A stretch of 64,000 nucleotides of DNA, taken from NCBI GenBank assembly GCA_019054805.1, contig JAHQIY010000028.1, forward strand, positions 496,001 through 560,000, read 5' to 3'. A program made the position numbers and the translations under genes. The notes under the pieces were generated by a model that worked only from the letters and a program-made list of their open reading frames with translations, had not been told where the DNA came from and ran no database searches. This stretch comes from Brachionus manjavacas. Taxonomy: Eukaryota; Rotifera; Eurotatoria; Ploima; Brachionidae. Positions within the stretch are counted from its first letter, which is position 1. Each line of letters starts with the position of its first letter. Positions 21,939 through 34,380 of the stretch are shown here, one piece after another.

Positions 21939-24900
21939 ATGAGAATAATAAAGCGCAAAAGAGTGCCGACTAATGAAAACCTGGCGGGAGCCGAGGCCGA
22001 GCCCGGCACCGACGCCAAGACCAGAAAAAACATAGCCGAGCCTGGTAGGTCTCCAACCTTTTGAGAGTGAGTCTCCAATATTTGCTTTTAAGATAACCAA
22101 AGACAACTTTACTTCATGCCACCGCCGGCCGTGCCGGCCGAGTCCCAACTGGACGCCACCAAACTCAACGACATATCCAACAACTCCAGACCCAGTGTAA
22201 AAAACACATAAAAAAGAAAATTTTTTTTTCAAAAAAATTAATAATTTTCAGGTGTTGTCCTACTCGTCCTATTACTCCTTGACACCGGCCTCGTCCACCA
22301 CTAGCCTGCAGGACTTGAACCAAAGCTTGGAGGACACTGGGGCCAAGTCGAGCAAGAAGCGCTCGACGGCCGACACTCAAACAGTGAAGAGGAAGCGGGG
22401 CAGGCCGCCCAAGAGCACGCTGCCCAAAGCCAATCTGCAAAAGAGCAAGACATCGCAGAAGGCGGAGTTGGCAGTGGACGAGGCGTCCAAGAGCCCGCTG
22501 CCCAAGCTAACTTGGGCCAATGCCAATGACCTGTGGCAAATAATGCGCTGCAAGGACGGCCAGTTCGCCCACGACCATTTGTACTTGAAAAAGCACCCGG
22601 GCATCGAGAGCCAAATGAGAGCGGTTCTGATCGACTGGCTGGCCGAGATCGCCTATGCGTACCGCTTGCACAGAGAGACTCTGCACTTGGCTCTCGAGTA
22701 CATGGACCGCTTTTTGTCAGATTGCAAGCAAGAAATGAAAGTCGACCGTCTTCAGCTCATCGGCATGACCTCGCTGTTCTTGGCGGCCAAGGTCGAAGAG
22801 ATCTATCCGCCAAAGCTAAAAGAGCTCGCCAGCCACATGGAAAACTACAGCAATAACAACGAAGAGGCCATCTCTCAATTTGAGCTGTTCATGCTCAAGA
22901 CTTTGAATTGGCAAATATCGCCGGTCACGTGCAACACATGGCTAATGACTTATTTGCAAATAGCGGCCATCAACTATCACAATTATCTGAGTGGAGATGT
23001 CCAAGCGGCGCAGAGGCACCAGGAGCACAATACGCACATAGTCATGCCGCTCAATGTGTACAAAAACTCCAGCTCGAATCCAAGCCAACAGATCAGCGCC
23101 AAACAACAGGATTTCTACATGAAAAACTACATGAAGTGCATAACCCTGCTGGACTTGTGTTTGTTCGACATGGACTCCATGAGGTTCAGGTATTCGATGC
23201 TGGCCGCCTCGGCCATGTATCACATGCTGTCCAAGTCGGCCAGTTGTGTGTACAATGCGAACGGCCTCGTCTGCAATTTGGTTCAAATGTGCTCTGGTTA
23301 TGCCATTGGCGAGTTGGACGCGTGTGTTAGATGGATGGCGCCCTATGCCGATGTGTGCAAGGAAGTTTTAGGCGATGACAAAATGACTGCTATTAAACAG
23401 TTTTCCAGTGTAGATGCTGACGATGCTCACAACATTCAGCTCTACTACCCCAATCTGGACCTTTTGGTAAGATTTTTTCCAAACATAAAAACAGGATTTT
23501 TTTCCAACACCAAAACGCTTGAAGAGATTTTTATTTTTTGAGGAAATTTTTTTTTCAACTTTTAAACAGTGCATTTGGAATTTTTGTTAAAATTTTTTTC
23601 TCTTTTTACGCGACCATTTTTTATCTTTTAGAGTCTTTTTTTTTGTATATTTTTTTAATTTTCAAAATTGCTAAATAACAAAAAAAAAGGTTCATTTTTT
23701 GAAAAGTGTGCAAATTTTTAGTCTAATAAAATTACTAAAAACAATCTAAAAGATAAAAAGTGTTCTCATACAAATGGAAAAAAGTAGCATCAAATTTTTC
23801 AATGTCTCTAATAAAAAACTATTATCATTAGTTAATTGTGACGAGGGAAAAATTAATAAAAAAATTTTTTTTTTAATTAAAATTGGCCAAATAGTTTAAT
23901 AATTGTCCATTTTTTCTAAGATTTTTTTGTTGCTGTGGAAGCTTGTAAAATTAATTGATTTGCAAGAATATTTATTTAAAAAATATTTAATTTTCTTTTA
24001 AAGTTGAATTTTAATTCACGTACCTGGAGATTTTTTTATCTTTTGTGATTAACTTATGTCTGAGCATTAAAGTTTCATTATTTCTATTGATAAAAATTTT
24101 CAAAAGTGACATATAGGCTTTAATTTGTCTAATCGCACAAAAAATTTGCTTAAAAAAATTTTGAAACTATTGATAAGCTTTGCTAGAGCAATTTAAAAAA
24201 ATAAATACTCGATAAGCTTGTTTTATCTTTTTTTTAAACAAACTCTGAATTTTCAAATATTTAATTTTAAAAATTAGAAAAAAAAATAAATAGCCAAACG
24301 GGGTAAAACCGTGAATTTTTTTATTTGATCGCAAATAAAATAATAAAAGTGAATATTGTCTTTAATTTAAAAATAAACTTTATTTAAAATAAAAGAACTG
24401 TTCAAAAGTTAAAGTTTAAATAAAAAAAGAAGTTTCATTAACGTTTCAACCCTTACATTGAGGTTATATCCGTGAATTCCATAAACTCAAGCAATTAAAA
24501 TACAACAAAAATATATTAATATTTTAAAACAAAATAAATCTATTTAGAACACTTTTTTGAGCAAAAAAATTCCATAATTAAATCAAAGCCTCTTGGGAGG
24601 CATTTCCCACAAGACCAATTGTTACATTTCTCGCAAGAAATCCATTTGTTTTGATTTGTTTTGACTTTTCCAAATACTGTTTTACATTTGAAACAACTTT
24701 TTGGTCGTTCAGTGGAGACTACAAGCGTTTCAAAGAGTTTAGGGATCCATGGGGTATAAATATAAAAATATATTCTTTTTTATTTTTATTGACAAAGACG
24801 TTCTTTATATGCTTTTTTTCCTTTAATAGAAACGGTTCAACCCTGAATTACTGTACCAAAAAAATTAATTTTTTTTTTGTTAGAAAGAAGCCCAGATCCG

Positions 24901-25000
24901 AAAGACACCGAGCAAATTTTGCCCAAATAACTTGACAAACTCGAACATTTTAACTCCACCAGAGTCGAATCGAAAAAATCACCAATCTGGTGTAGCTTAA
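21939..25000 (+). CDS. CCNE: Cyclin E
   Basis: Regulatory subunit of CDK2 that drives S-phase entry in the nucleus. Four modelled exons: 21939-22044, 22093-22196, 22252-23466 and 24884-25000, giving 513 residues with consistent phases (1, 0, 0). ATG 21939 has a TAA directly upstream in frame. The N-terminal third is basic with an AT-hook-like KRKRGRPPKS. The cyclin box shows MRAVLIDWLAEIAYAYRLHR, then LALEYMDRF, QLIGMTSLFLAAKVEEIYPP and LKTLNWQISPVT. The second fold ends with DAHNIQLYYPNLDLL. MRA.L.DWL and the LHRET block are E-type signatures. The last exon carries the C-terminal LTPPES degron. Introns 1 and 2 are 48 and 55 bp; intron 3 is 1.4 kb. An AATAAA at 25208 fits as polyadenylation signal. 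Confidence 0.93.
23467..24883 (+). other. Cyclin E intron 3
   Basis: Bounded by donor CTTTTG/GTAAGA and acceptor TTGTTAG. The interior is A/T-rich with no recognised element or gene; open frames across it are chance runs. Confidence 0.7.
24884..25000 (+). CDS. CCNE: Cyclin E last exon with Fbw7-type phosphodegron
   Basis: After the acceptor TTTTTTTTTTGTTAG the phase-0 frame reads KEAQIRKTPSKFCPNN and on to ILTPPESNRKN, then TAA. Vertebrate cyclin E ends the same way: LDLL, a basic helix, then LLTPPQSGKK, whose phospho-Thr and +4 Ser recruit the SCF-Fbw7 ligase. Here Thr499 and Ser503 occupy those positions. The exon is GC-richer than its surroundings. Confidence 0.88.
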   Translation, partial: KEAQIRKTPSKFCPNNLTNSNILTPPESNRKNHQSGVA

Positions 25001-25207
25001 AATCGGACATAATCAAACCACAATCATTTGTACTTATCAATTTATTTTTCAGCAACAAAAAAAATGGAATTTTTTTTAGAATTGTATTTTTTTTAATTCA
25101 GACATCATCAAAAATCAGCTTTTAGAGTGAGCAATATTTTCTGTACACGAATAGACAAGTCCCAGTGAGTGCTAAAGAAGTAGTCATATCAATACCATTT
25201 GCTTGTA

Positions 25208-25213
25208 AATAAA
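25208..25213 (+). other. Putative polyadenylation signal of cyclin E
   Basis: AATAAA lies 208 bases after the cyclin E stop codon, followed by a T-rich stretch. It is the first clean copy downstream on the sense strand. In such A/T-rich DNA chance copies are common. Confidence 0.4.
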
Positions 25214-25364
25214 ATACTCTCTATTTTTGCTCTTTCAAGTGTATTATATATCATTTTTTTGAGAGAATTAATGGAAATTTTTATTTTCTCTGCTTTAAAA
25301 CTTTTTGTTTGTTGTTTTTGAACTCAAAACGGCAAAAACTTAATGAAATAAATTTAATTTAGCG

Positions 25365-25525
25365 GAAATAAATAAAAAATCATAATTTTAGTTTTTTTAT
25401 AAATATTTAAAAAAAAAATTGTATCAAAAGTCTTCAATTTGAGTTGAATTAGAAAAAAATTTAAAAAATTTACGAGGCTTTGTCGAAGTAATAGCCAAAA
25501 ATGGCATCCAAGTCTTCAAATCCAA
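25365..25525 (-). pseudogene. Pseudo-exon copied from TMEM222 last exon
   Basis: The reverse strand contains KTWMPFLAIT followed by a divergent tail and then the same downstream bases (TCAACTCAAATTGAAGACTT) found after the real TMEM222 stop at 40225. Homology covers roughly 160 bp, including 3' flanking sequence, so this is a DNA-level duplication, not a spliced retrocopy. No other TMEM222 exon is nearby. Confidence 0.65.
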
Positions 25526-26340
25526 AAAACCTGCAATTTTTTTCTCATAACAAATAATCCCTTGAATACCTGTAGCATTTAAAAAAAATATTTTCAAACT
25601 TTGAAATTTCAATAAAGCAAGACAATTAATTAGAAACTTTAAATTTTTAATTTTTAAAAATTTTCAGTTTTTAAAATGAGTTTTTAAATTTTCTCTTTTC
25701 AAAATTGGATGAATTTTTTGAATACAATGAAAAATTTGAAATACTTTTATTTAAGATTAACTATTGAACAAATTTTTTAAATTGCTTTGGGTTGTTTTAA
25801 GCGATGATACTTATATTAATTTTATGGATGATTATTTGAAATTTTTAAAAATTTGATTTTATTAAAATTGTAAGACAATAACTTATTATTTGAAGAAAGT
25901 TATTTCTAACTTATTTTAAATAAAGTGTTTAACCAAATACTAAGTTTATTATTCACACACTCGGCCAAAATTGATTAACCGTAAGATTTTGTCTTTGAAT
26001 TAAAAAATGTCTATCTTTAAAATCAAAACTGATGCATATCGCTTTTATTTAGGTGCGAATTACTCATTCTTTTTTAAGTATTGCCGTTAACTTTTTTTCA
26101 TTTGGTTATAATTTTTTTTTAATAAATACTTTTGCTTACTTTTAATTACTTTTTTCAATAACTAACACTAGAAGCGCCAGCGATGTCAAAATGGCATCTG
26201 ATATTTTTTAAATCAATTTTCAAATATAAAAAGAATTTTTTGAGTTGAAAAGTATTTTGAAGGTGAAATATGATACCCCTTCAAAATTAAACATCAAGAG
26301 GTCCTCAAAAAACAAAATTTACAAACAGTTTCAATTAGAC
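25526..26340. other. AT-rich spacer with possible repeat ends
   Basis: No gene seen. About 25900-25960 matches 35165-35225 (words TTATTTCTAACTTATTTTAA and AATACTAAG), so it is a dispersed repeat, perhaps an LTR end. At 26166 the CACTAGAAGCGCCAG word resembles the ends of the piggyBac-like element at 35585. Confidence 0.4.
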
Positions 26341-26349
26341 TTTTTGAAT

Positions 26350-27185
26350 TTTCAGGGCAGGATTGAATCATTCTGTTTCATTCTTCAATAGACTGATGGA
26401 AGAATATAGAGAAAGTTTTGAATCAAAATATATCGGATATCCAACTCCTTTGTGTAATTGCTACCTAACAATTTCTTCCTTTTTAATATAAAGTATTTAA
26501 ACCTTCCTTAGCTCTTGTTATTTCAAAATTTTCTTTTCGTGACTTAACTTTATTTGGCATTGCGAATTTTGGAATAAAGAACAAAAAAAAAATTTAAATG
26601 AAATAACTTTTTTACTATGAGTCAAAAAAGCTGAAACAAACTTTGTACCACCCAAATTTGATCTCTGCAATAACTCTGCAATTTAATTTTAATGATTTTA
26701 TGATAAATTTAGTGCTTTGCAAACTTGCAGAGATTTTGCAGAGACTTAATTTGGGTGGTACAAAGTTTGTTTCAGCTCATACATCTTTTTTTTTTTTTTT
26801 TAAAATAATTTGGGTGGATACCCTGGGCAGTTCCGAAAGACGAAAGCCTTCTTTTCAGCCCCATGTTAGGAAAGTGTTCACGAAATTTTTACATATTGTA
26901 AAGTTGAAAAAAAAAAAAAAATAAAAAAAAAATAAAAATTGAGTTTTTATTTTAAATTATAAACTGAAAATGTCAATAGACCAGGAGAGAAAAAATAAAA
27001 AAAGATTGAGTTATTCGATTTTGCAGATACTTTGCAGAGCTTTCCAGATATTTTGCAGAGCAATTTTTTGACTTTATTTATCCTTTTTTTTTTATTTTTA
27101 TCTTATTTAACTTTATTAATTTTTTAAATATCTTTATTCTGAAAGAGCATTTGCTTGATACAGATTTACAAATAAATAAATAAAT
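26350..27185 (+). mobile_element. LINE family A 3' end interrupted by a small inverted-repeat element
   Basis: 26350-26490 matches the last coding segment of the main copy (ESKYIGYPTPLCNC against ESRYIEYPTPLCNC). 27095-27185 is the family tail (GAAAGAGCATTTGCTTGATA then AAATAAATAAAT). Between them lies foreign sequence including the hairpin at 26629-26777 and further TTTGCAGAG words near 27020-27060. Confidence 0.65.
26629..26777. mobile_element. Hairpin MITE, ~53-bp inverted ends
   Basis: The left end AGCTGAAACAAACTTTGTAC and the right end are inverted copies over about 53 bp with a handful of differences. The total length is 149 bp. It has no coding capacity. The ends include the motif TCTCTGCAA, which recurs nearby. 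Confidence 0.65.
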
Positions 27186-27326
27186 TCAAACACCAAATTT
27201 TAAATTGAATCATGTCTAAAAACAAATGAATAATTGTCTGAATCCAACAAAACTACTTTTAAATTCTTATCCAGCAATTATGGAGTCACTCAGCAAAACA
27301 ATTCGCACCCGATAGCGATTGTTATA

Positions 27327-28158
27327 CAGTCGAGTCTGAATGAAATCAGATACAATAAATGATTATATCTGATTTCATGATATAATCATTTAGAATATAG
27401 AGAAAGATTTAATTATTTTATTAAAGTGAATCCTTCTTTGAAAATATCCTTTAATAAAGTTAAAGGATATTTTCCATGATTAATATCCTTTAACATGGAT
27501 ATTAATCAAATTTCCATGTTAAAGGATGGAGGATGGGAAGAAAAAAATTGAAAATAAATTTTCTTTGAGGAAGAATTGTTTATTAAAAAATAAAAAATAG
27601 ATTAAAAATAAAAATTTTTATCAATTTTACTCTGAAAAGACTGATCGACGCTACAAAATTGATCCATTTTAGACAACTGATCAATGAATAAAGAACAGTC
27701 TTCGTTCTTTTAGGCAAAATATAATCGTATTTTATCTATGCCTTTTTTTAAATCCATTCAAGGGCCTCTTCAATTTTAACATAATTAGAACTTCTCATTA
27801 TTTTAGAGCTTGGAGTGATTAAATTATTTTCACATAAATTTTTTATCTTTTCATGATTCTCTGCCTTAAGAATAGAAGAAACATTACTCTGAGGTCTAAT
27901 ATATTTTTAACACAAGTTCTGTGACAGTGAGATTATTTTTATTAAAATCATTCGAAATTTCAATTTTTTTTTGATTAAAAGATCAAAATCGTTTTAAAAA
28001 CGATGAATTAGCACTGATTTGTTTTTTTCTGAAAAAACTTATCGTATTAACAAAAAAATTTAACATTTTATTATATTGGGAAATGTAAATTATGAAAAAA
28101 AATATCGTTATAAAGCGAATATCGTATTAATCAGCATCGTTATAACAAGACTCGACTG
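27327..28158 (-). mobile_element. pogo/Tigger-like DNA transposon remnant with TA target duplication
   Basis: The ends read CAGTCGAGTCT and its inverse, each flanked by TA, as expected for pogo-type elements; the right end continues TTGTTATAACGATGC. On the reverse strand, three shifting frames give KKIEISNDFNKNNLTVTELV, then RPQSNVSSILKA, and CENNLITPSSKIMRSSNY. Together these resemble the CENP-B/pogo N-terminal helix-turn-helix (KLEII..., STVS.ILK). The DDE domain is lost. A secondary palindrome (about 27340-27390) lies just inside the left end. Confidence 0.65.
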
Positions 28159-28249
28159 TAGTTGGAAAGATCAAAATAAAAATTAAACAAGATACGTGTG
28201 TGCCAATTCAAAATTTAATGCAAGTTTTAAGTTAAAAAGAGACCAAGTA

Positions 28250-28670
28250 ATAAAATTGAGAGAGCTACATTATCACGACCCTTAAACAGATTCACAAGTT
28301 TTAATAGTAAAAGCAATTCTAAATTTAAAAAAAGAAGTTTATGAGAAGAATTATAAGCCAGTTACGCAGTGCTATAAAGATTTTGAGACTATTTTTGTAA
28401 ATATTGGGGATAGTGATACTGTAATGAGAATTAGACAAGTCAAACGAGAAAAGCAAGAACGCGTTGAAAGAGCTTATATACAAACAGGCTCGAATATCAA
28501 AAATGAAGCAAAAAGGTAATGGATAAAAACTGTCTTTAAAAATCTACGTATTTCAAAAATTGACCCGGCAAAAGCAGCAAAAGCCAGTTTAATTATCAAA
28601 ATTAGAACAGAACTTATAGAATCAAAGAAATGACCTGGATTATTTTGGGGCAAAGTATTAGAATAGCAAT
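28250..28670 (+). pseudogene. Decayed open frame of unknown origin
   Basis: One + frame stays mostly open for about 330 bases with an amino-acid mix typical of coding DNA (NIGDSDTVMRIRQVKREKQE, KIDPAKAAKASLIIKIRTEL). It is broken by a TAA and a TGA. I do not recognise the family. Being between transposons, it is probably part of one. Confidence 0.35.
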
Positions 28671-29339
28671 CGTCAAATTAGAATGTTGATAAAAGCATAT
28701 TAGATTAACATGTTTTAATTGGGATTATGTTAAAAAAGCAATACATATTAATTACCATGTTTAAAATAGCAGAAAAAAAAGCATATGCTATTTAATGGAA
28801 TCATGCTTTCTCGGTATTTTTATTTTAATTTTTTTTAAGTTCGTGTTACTATACCTTAATTTTAATTAATTTAAGGCTTTTAGTTTATTCACTTGTTGAT
28901 GCTATTCGTGGTGAACAAAGTCTTACAGAACGTCGAATAATTAAATTAATTAATTAAATTAATAAAATTAAAATAAAGCCTATGTGCATATTATTTGACG
29001 AAAAATTATAAAACATATTGAAAAATTATGATAAAAAGGATTCGGTATCTTTCTTAAAAAATTTATCTTTAATTTTAAAGTATTAAAGTGATCTAATGTG
29101 ACATTATACTAAATTTGCTCATATTAATTAATTAAAAATTGACTATATAAAATTTATTGCTAATTTAATTATGCCCAATTAATTGCTTTTATATTAATTA
29201 GTTTCATTTTAAATGTGCTCTTTCAATCTATTTGTCTTGATATTTTAATGGATTTTATATTTTATATATATTTTATATATATGCTATTATGATTGAATAC
29301 CCTTTTTGGACAGATATTAAAGTAATCCTAACTATTAGG

Positions 29340-32300
29340 TATAATATTGCAAATTCGACTTTTGGCTTAGCAATCTTGATCTTAAATTATAGCGTCTTCA
29401 CGTGATCTAAAAGCTAAAGGTAATTAATGGAAAGTTCGCAAGCGAACCCATACGAAATTCAACGTTGGAATTTTAAGAATTCAGTCATACTAAATCTCAA
29501 AAAATTGGAGAAACCTTTAAGTCACAAAACAATCTTTAAGCAACTCAAATATGTACTCAGAGACTCAGAATTTAAAAGAAATTCCAGCAATTTACAGTTT
29601 CTCTTCGAACAAAATATGGATTATAAAGTTCCAACACGCCTTTACCGCTTTGAAAGTCTTTGAACGTTCAATCGAAATAAATGGTGACTTCTTCAAGCTT
29701 TAAGATGCCAACAAATTACCAGAGACAAGAAGGTACTCGATAATAAGATTTCACTTTCTCCCAGATGATTTCAACAAGGAATTACTCCGAGAATTTTTCG
29801 ATGATGTTAAAATCACTGGACTCAAAGTTGAACAAATTTCAGAAGAAACGTACAAAGATAGTCAAATTTAAAACGGTGTGAAACGAGTAAAAATTTTCTT
29901 CCCTAAAGAATCAGATCGACTATAGCGAACTAGCAATTCAGGAAGAAGAAGAAAAAGAAATTTCTCAAACAAAAACAAACATATTGGAAATGATTAACAA
30001 AACTACAGAGTTCCCAAATAGCAAGTCGACTAATGAAGAATCTCTGCTGTCGTCACATTCCAGTCAAAAAAGTATGCATACTCTAGTTCTTTCAGTTAAT
30101 CTAAATAAAGATTCTGATCAAATAATATGCTCAAATTTGGAAAAATTAAGGGACCAATCTTTAAAGCCATCAAAATACCTCTCTTCCAATGTTCAGACAA
30201 GTAAGCAAATCAAGCGCGTTTCAGAATCCGTCGATTCACAAACAGCAGAATCGAAAAAAATAAAGACCAAGCTAATGACAACAGTGAACTTAATGACATA
30301 TTTCAAGACAATATTATTGGACCGACTTCAAATGAGAACAATACCGATTTTATACAACAACAGTCTTAGTCACTTAAACAATGAAAAAACATCAATCAAG
30401 TCAACTTTCCCCTAAGAACAGGTTAGTAATTACACACTGGAATTGCCTTCACTAACCCAGTAGGGTTCATCTCTTAGGAAATTTTTTAGCTCAAAAATGT
30501 CCCGACATTGTTTTGCTCAATGAATTAAAGATAGATTTGAGTGAGGCAAATAAATATCTTGTTTTTATGAATTATCAGTTTGTAGCAAAAACACGCAACA
30601 AGTATGGAGGAGGAGTAGCTATTTTATTTAAGGAAGGAATTGATTTTATACAAGATTTTTCTTATGAGGAATTCAATTCCGAACTGCTTTGTATAAAATT
30701 ATACTTGGGAAAGAATATTGAATTAGTTGTTTTTAGTCTTTATAACCCACCCAATGTTCTTCTGAACTTTGAGCTTTTAAAAACAATTAATAATAAATGT
30801 AAAAACTAAATTTTAGGTGGTGATCTAAACGCTAGAACAAAGCAAATAGGCTGCGTAGTGGAAAATGAAAATGGAATAATGATGGAAGGAATAATTAATG
30901 AGCTAGGCTTTTCAGTAATCAATGATTAGCGCCCTACTTTCAATATTTTCAAAAGGAATTACTTTGAAATCCTTGATCTTTTTTTAGTTTCAACTTCATT
31001 AATTGACAAAATTACCGACTTAATGTCTTAAATAGTCACCATTGATCTAGTGACCATTTCCTAATCGAAGCATCAATTTCTATGGGCTATCAATTAAAAA
31101 ATAAATCTACAGCTAAAAAACTTAACTTTAAGAAAGCAAACTGGCAATTCTTTAACGAGATTTTAAATTCTCAAATAGTTACTGAAAGTCCCCTCACTAT
31201 AGATCAACTAAATGATAAAATCACATAAAAGTATTCCTTACCTTTCTCAGAAAATCTACAAATCCAGTCTTCCCCCGGACATTGTTAATTTAATTTAAGA
31301 ACGCAGGAAAGTAAGAAGACTCGCTGTCAAAAGCTCAAGCAAAAATTTTTAATAAACCTACATTTGAATTAAAAGTCTCTTTAAAAAAATTCTGGATTCA
31401 AAATTGGTTTGATTTAATCGAGAAGATGGAAAAAACCCACTGACAAGAAGACCATTCTGGAAAAAAACAAATAAATTTAGATCAAAAAAAGGATCAAATT
31501 TAATCCCAAATTTGTTTTTAAATTACAAGGAATTCAAAACTAATGAAGAAAAGGGAAAATGCTTTGGAGAACTCTTATCTTCAATATTTAGTCCTGATTT
31601 AATAGATCTTGATAAAGATTTCGAAATACTTAATTCTAACTCTGAATTCTTTGTGGCCTTTTTTTTGATATTTCTAAAGCCTTTGATAGGGTTTGGCATG
31701 AAGGTCTACTTTTTAAATTGATTAAAATGAATCCACCTCATTACTTTACTAACAAGACTAGGTCCTTTTTAGATTTTAGGAGTTTCAAGGTAAATGTGAA
31801 TGATCACCTAAGCGAAAAATATAATATAACTGCAGGTGTTCCTCAAGGCTCAGTAATTAGTCCTCTTTTATTTAGTATATATATTAATGACATCCCGAAA
31901 AGAAACAAAACAAATAATGAACTCCTCTCATATTTCAATAATGAAACACTCTCTGCTTTTCGCAGATGATCTAGTTACATTCTTCATTTATAACAAAACA
32001 GGAAATAATCTTGAAAATAAGATAAATAAATACACTTACGAACTAGAACAATGGCTTATTAAATGGAAAATGAAGATATCAGTAGAAAAATCTTGTTCAG
32101 TAGTCTTTTCTTAGCACAAAAAAGAGAGTGATAATCTAAACTTAAAAATTTATGGAAACAGAATACCGAGCCAAAAAAAAATCAAGTTTCTTGATATTAA
32201 ATTTGATTCTAAGTTAAACTTTAATATACTAGTAGACGAAATTAAAGAACGCTGCAATAAAAGGCTAAATAATATCAAGATACTGTCAAACAAAAAATGA

Positions 32301-32886
32301 AGTCTTAATCAAAACATACTAGAAAATTTATATAAATCTTTAGTCGGATCAATTTTAGACTATTTTTTTCTTTGCTTGAATTCATTTTCAGAAAATAATA
32401 TCAAAAAACTACAAGCAATTCAGAATACAGCAGTCAGATCTATCCTGAAGTTAAAATATGATACTTCTTCCAACAAGTTGCATCATGAGGCTTTTAATAA
32501 ATTTAAATTACTAACAGTATCAAATCGGCTTTGTGAGTTGAGTAAGAGATATGTTGGGACAGGACTGAGACATTCTATTCCATTGGTTGTTAGACTGGTT
32601 GAGGAATACAAAGAAGGTTTCGAATCAAGATATATTGAATACCCAACTCCATTGTGTAATTGCTACCTTCCAATTTCTTCTTTTTTCCATGAAAAATCAA
32701 TTTTTTAAAAATATGTATCCTCTTTCGCTCTAGTTCATTTTCATTAATTTTCCTGTATTTTTAACCATTTTATTGCATTTTTTTTTTATTCTATCTTATT
32801 TAACTTTATTTTATTTTGATTTTTTTTTTTTTTTAATCTGAAGGAGCTTTTGCTCGGTACAGAAAACAAATAAATAAATAAATAAT
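29340..32886 (+). mobile_element. Jockey-like LINE, most complete copy (family A), inactivated
   Basis: An ORF1-like region (about 29427-30415) with a VNLNKDSDQ-type low-complexity part precedes ORF2. ORF2 begins with an AP-endonuclease: NKYGGGVAILF, SLYNPPNVL, and GGDLNARTKQIG near 30820. The reverse transcriptase follows: FLKPLIGFG, corresponding to SKAFDRVWH in another frame, [20 protein letters not shown], and [11 protein letters not shown]. The thumb contains [12 protein letters not shown] and [14 protein letters not shown], and ORF2 ends at YLPISSFFHEKSIF. The N-terminal palm/fingers segment is missing before 31640, so the copy carries a deletion plus several stops. It ends with GAAGGAGCTTTTGCTCGGTA and an (AAAT)n tail. 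Confidence 0.85.
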
Positions 32887-33129
32887 AATTCTTTATTTTT
32901 TGGTAAAAAAAAAAATATCATTGGTGAACGATAATTTTATGCCTTTTGTAATATACTATAGTTCCCACATCACAGTTAGCGATGTATTAGTAGTTAATAA
33001 TTTAATCTCTTTGTTTTGTATTTATGGAATCATGCAATTGATTTAATAAGTGAATTTATTTTAAAAGAATATTTCTTTAATGAAAATCATGATATAATGT
33101 TATAGCATTTCAAGATATTCTTTCTTTGA

Positions 33130-34380
33130 TTTTTTAAAAAGGAATTTTTAAGTTTAATAATGGCTTTTACTTACAAAAAAAAGGTTTACCAATGGGCTGT
33201 AAATGTGGTCCTGCAGTAGCAAACATTTACTTGTTTATTTTGGAAAAAAACTGGGTCTTTCGGAATAGTTCAATATTATATAAAAGATTTATTGATGATA
33301 TCTTTATAGCTTCTATTTTTGAAATTGATTTAGAAGAATCGAAAAAAAAAATAATTTTTAAAATTAAAAATTGTTAATGATAAAATAGTGAACTTTTTAG
33401 ATCTCAAAATTAAATATGAACCAATTTTAATGAAATTAATTTTTGATCTTTATATTACTTACATCATTCTGGGAATTTAATTTTGAATTTAGTAAAAACA
33501 GGGTTATGATTTCAATAAAGTTTTAGGAATTAGTCGATCAATAGAAAATAAAAAAAGAAACGAGCTACTACCTTATAAATTTAAAATAAATTCAAAAAAC
33601 ACCGATCTAAAATTTTTCATTAATTATGACTCGAACTTTAATGATTTAACCACAATTATAAAAAACTCAATGTTAAAAATAAAGAATGAACCAGATTTCA
33701 TTAAAGACAGTAAATTTTTAATTGTTAATAAGTTGGGTAAAAATTTTGGTTCTCATTTAATTTAAAACTAAATAATCATATTAAATTTCTCAATAATAAG
33801 TGTAATTTAAATAATTGTATATTTTGTAAGTTTACAAGTAAAACTTTTTATTTAAAATTTAAAAATTTTTGTACCCCATTTCAAAACAACTCAATATTTT
33901 TTTATTAAAATTTTTTTATTTTAAAATCAAATTTACATGATAAATTAAAAATTGTTTATTACCTTCTCAAATTTCTATTTAGTTTTATTTTTAAATATTT
34001 CAAAAGAATACCTTAAAGGTGATGTAAAGATAAATAAATTATATTTTCTAAGTAGAATAAAATATTTTAATTCTCATTGGAAATATGGATTTTTGTTTAT
34101 TTGTTTTGTGGCATAGATTAGAATCGATGAATAAAATAAGCAATCAAATTAATCAAGATAAACATTTTTCGAACATTATTACTTTATAAAATTTTTTATA
34201 ATGACATACTTAATACTTAATTATTCAAATTTATTTTTTATTTCAGTTTATGTTTTATTTGATAAAAATCAATTTGAATTGTCAGCTAAAAAATAAGAGA
34301 ATTTTTTGAATTTTTATTTGCCATCAGTCCAAAAACATAAAACCAAATAAATAAAAAATAGAGTGAAAAAATGTCCCATA
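33130..34380 (+). mobile_element. Penelope-like element remnant
   Basis: The frame at about 33165-33375 reads FNNGFYLQKKGLPMGCKCGP, then AVANIYLFILEKNW and YKRFIDDIFIAS. This is the G-MG...A..YL and F.DDIF pairing typical of Penelope-like reverse transcriptases. FLDLKIKYEP follows near 33400, then a decayed Cys-bearing segment (NCIFCKFTSKTFYLKF) near 33820. No intact GIY-YIG endonuclease is visible. 33930-34380 is the 3' end shared with 475-930. Confidence 0.65.

Noticed and set aside
22533-23330. Other open frames across cyclin E
   Set aside because: They are shadows of the long exon 22252-23466.
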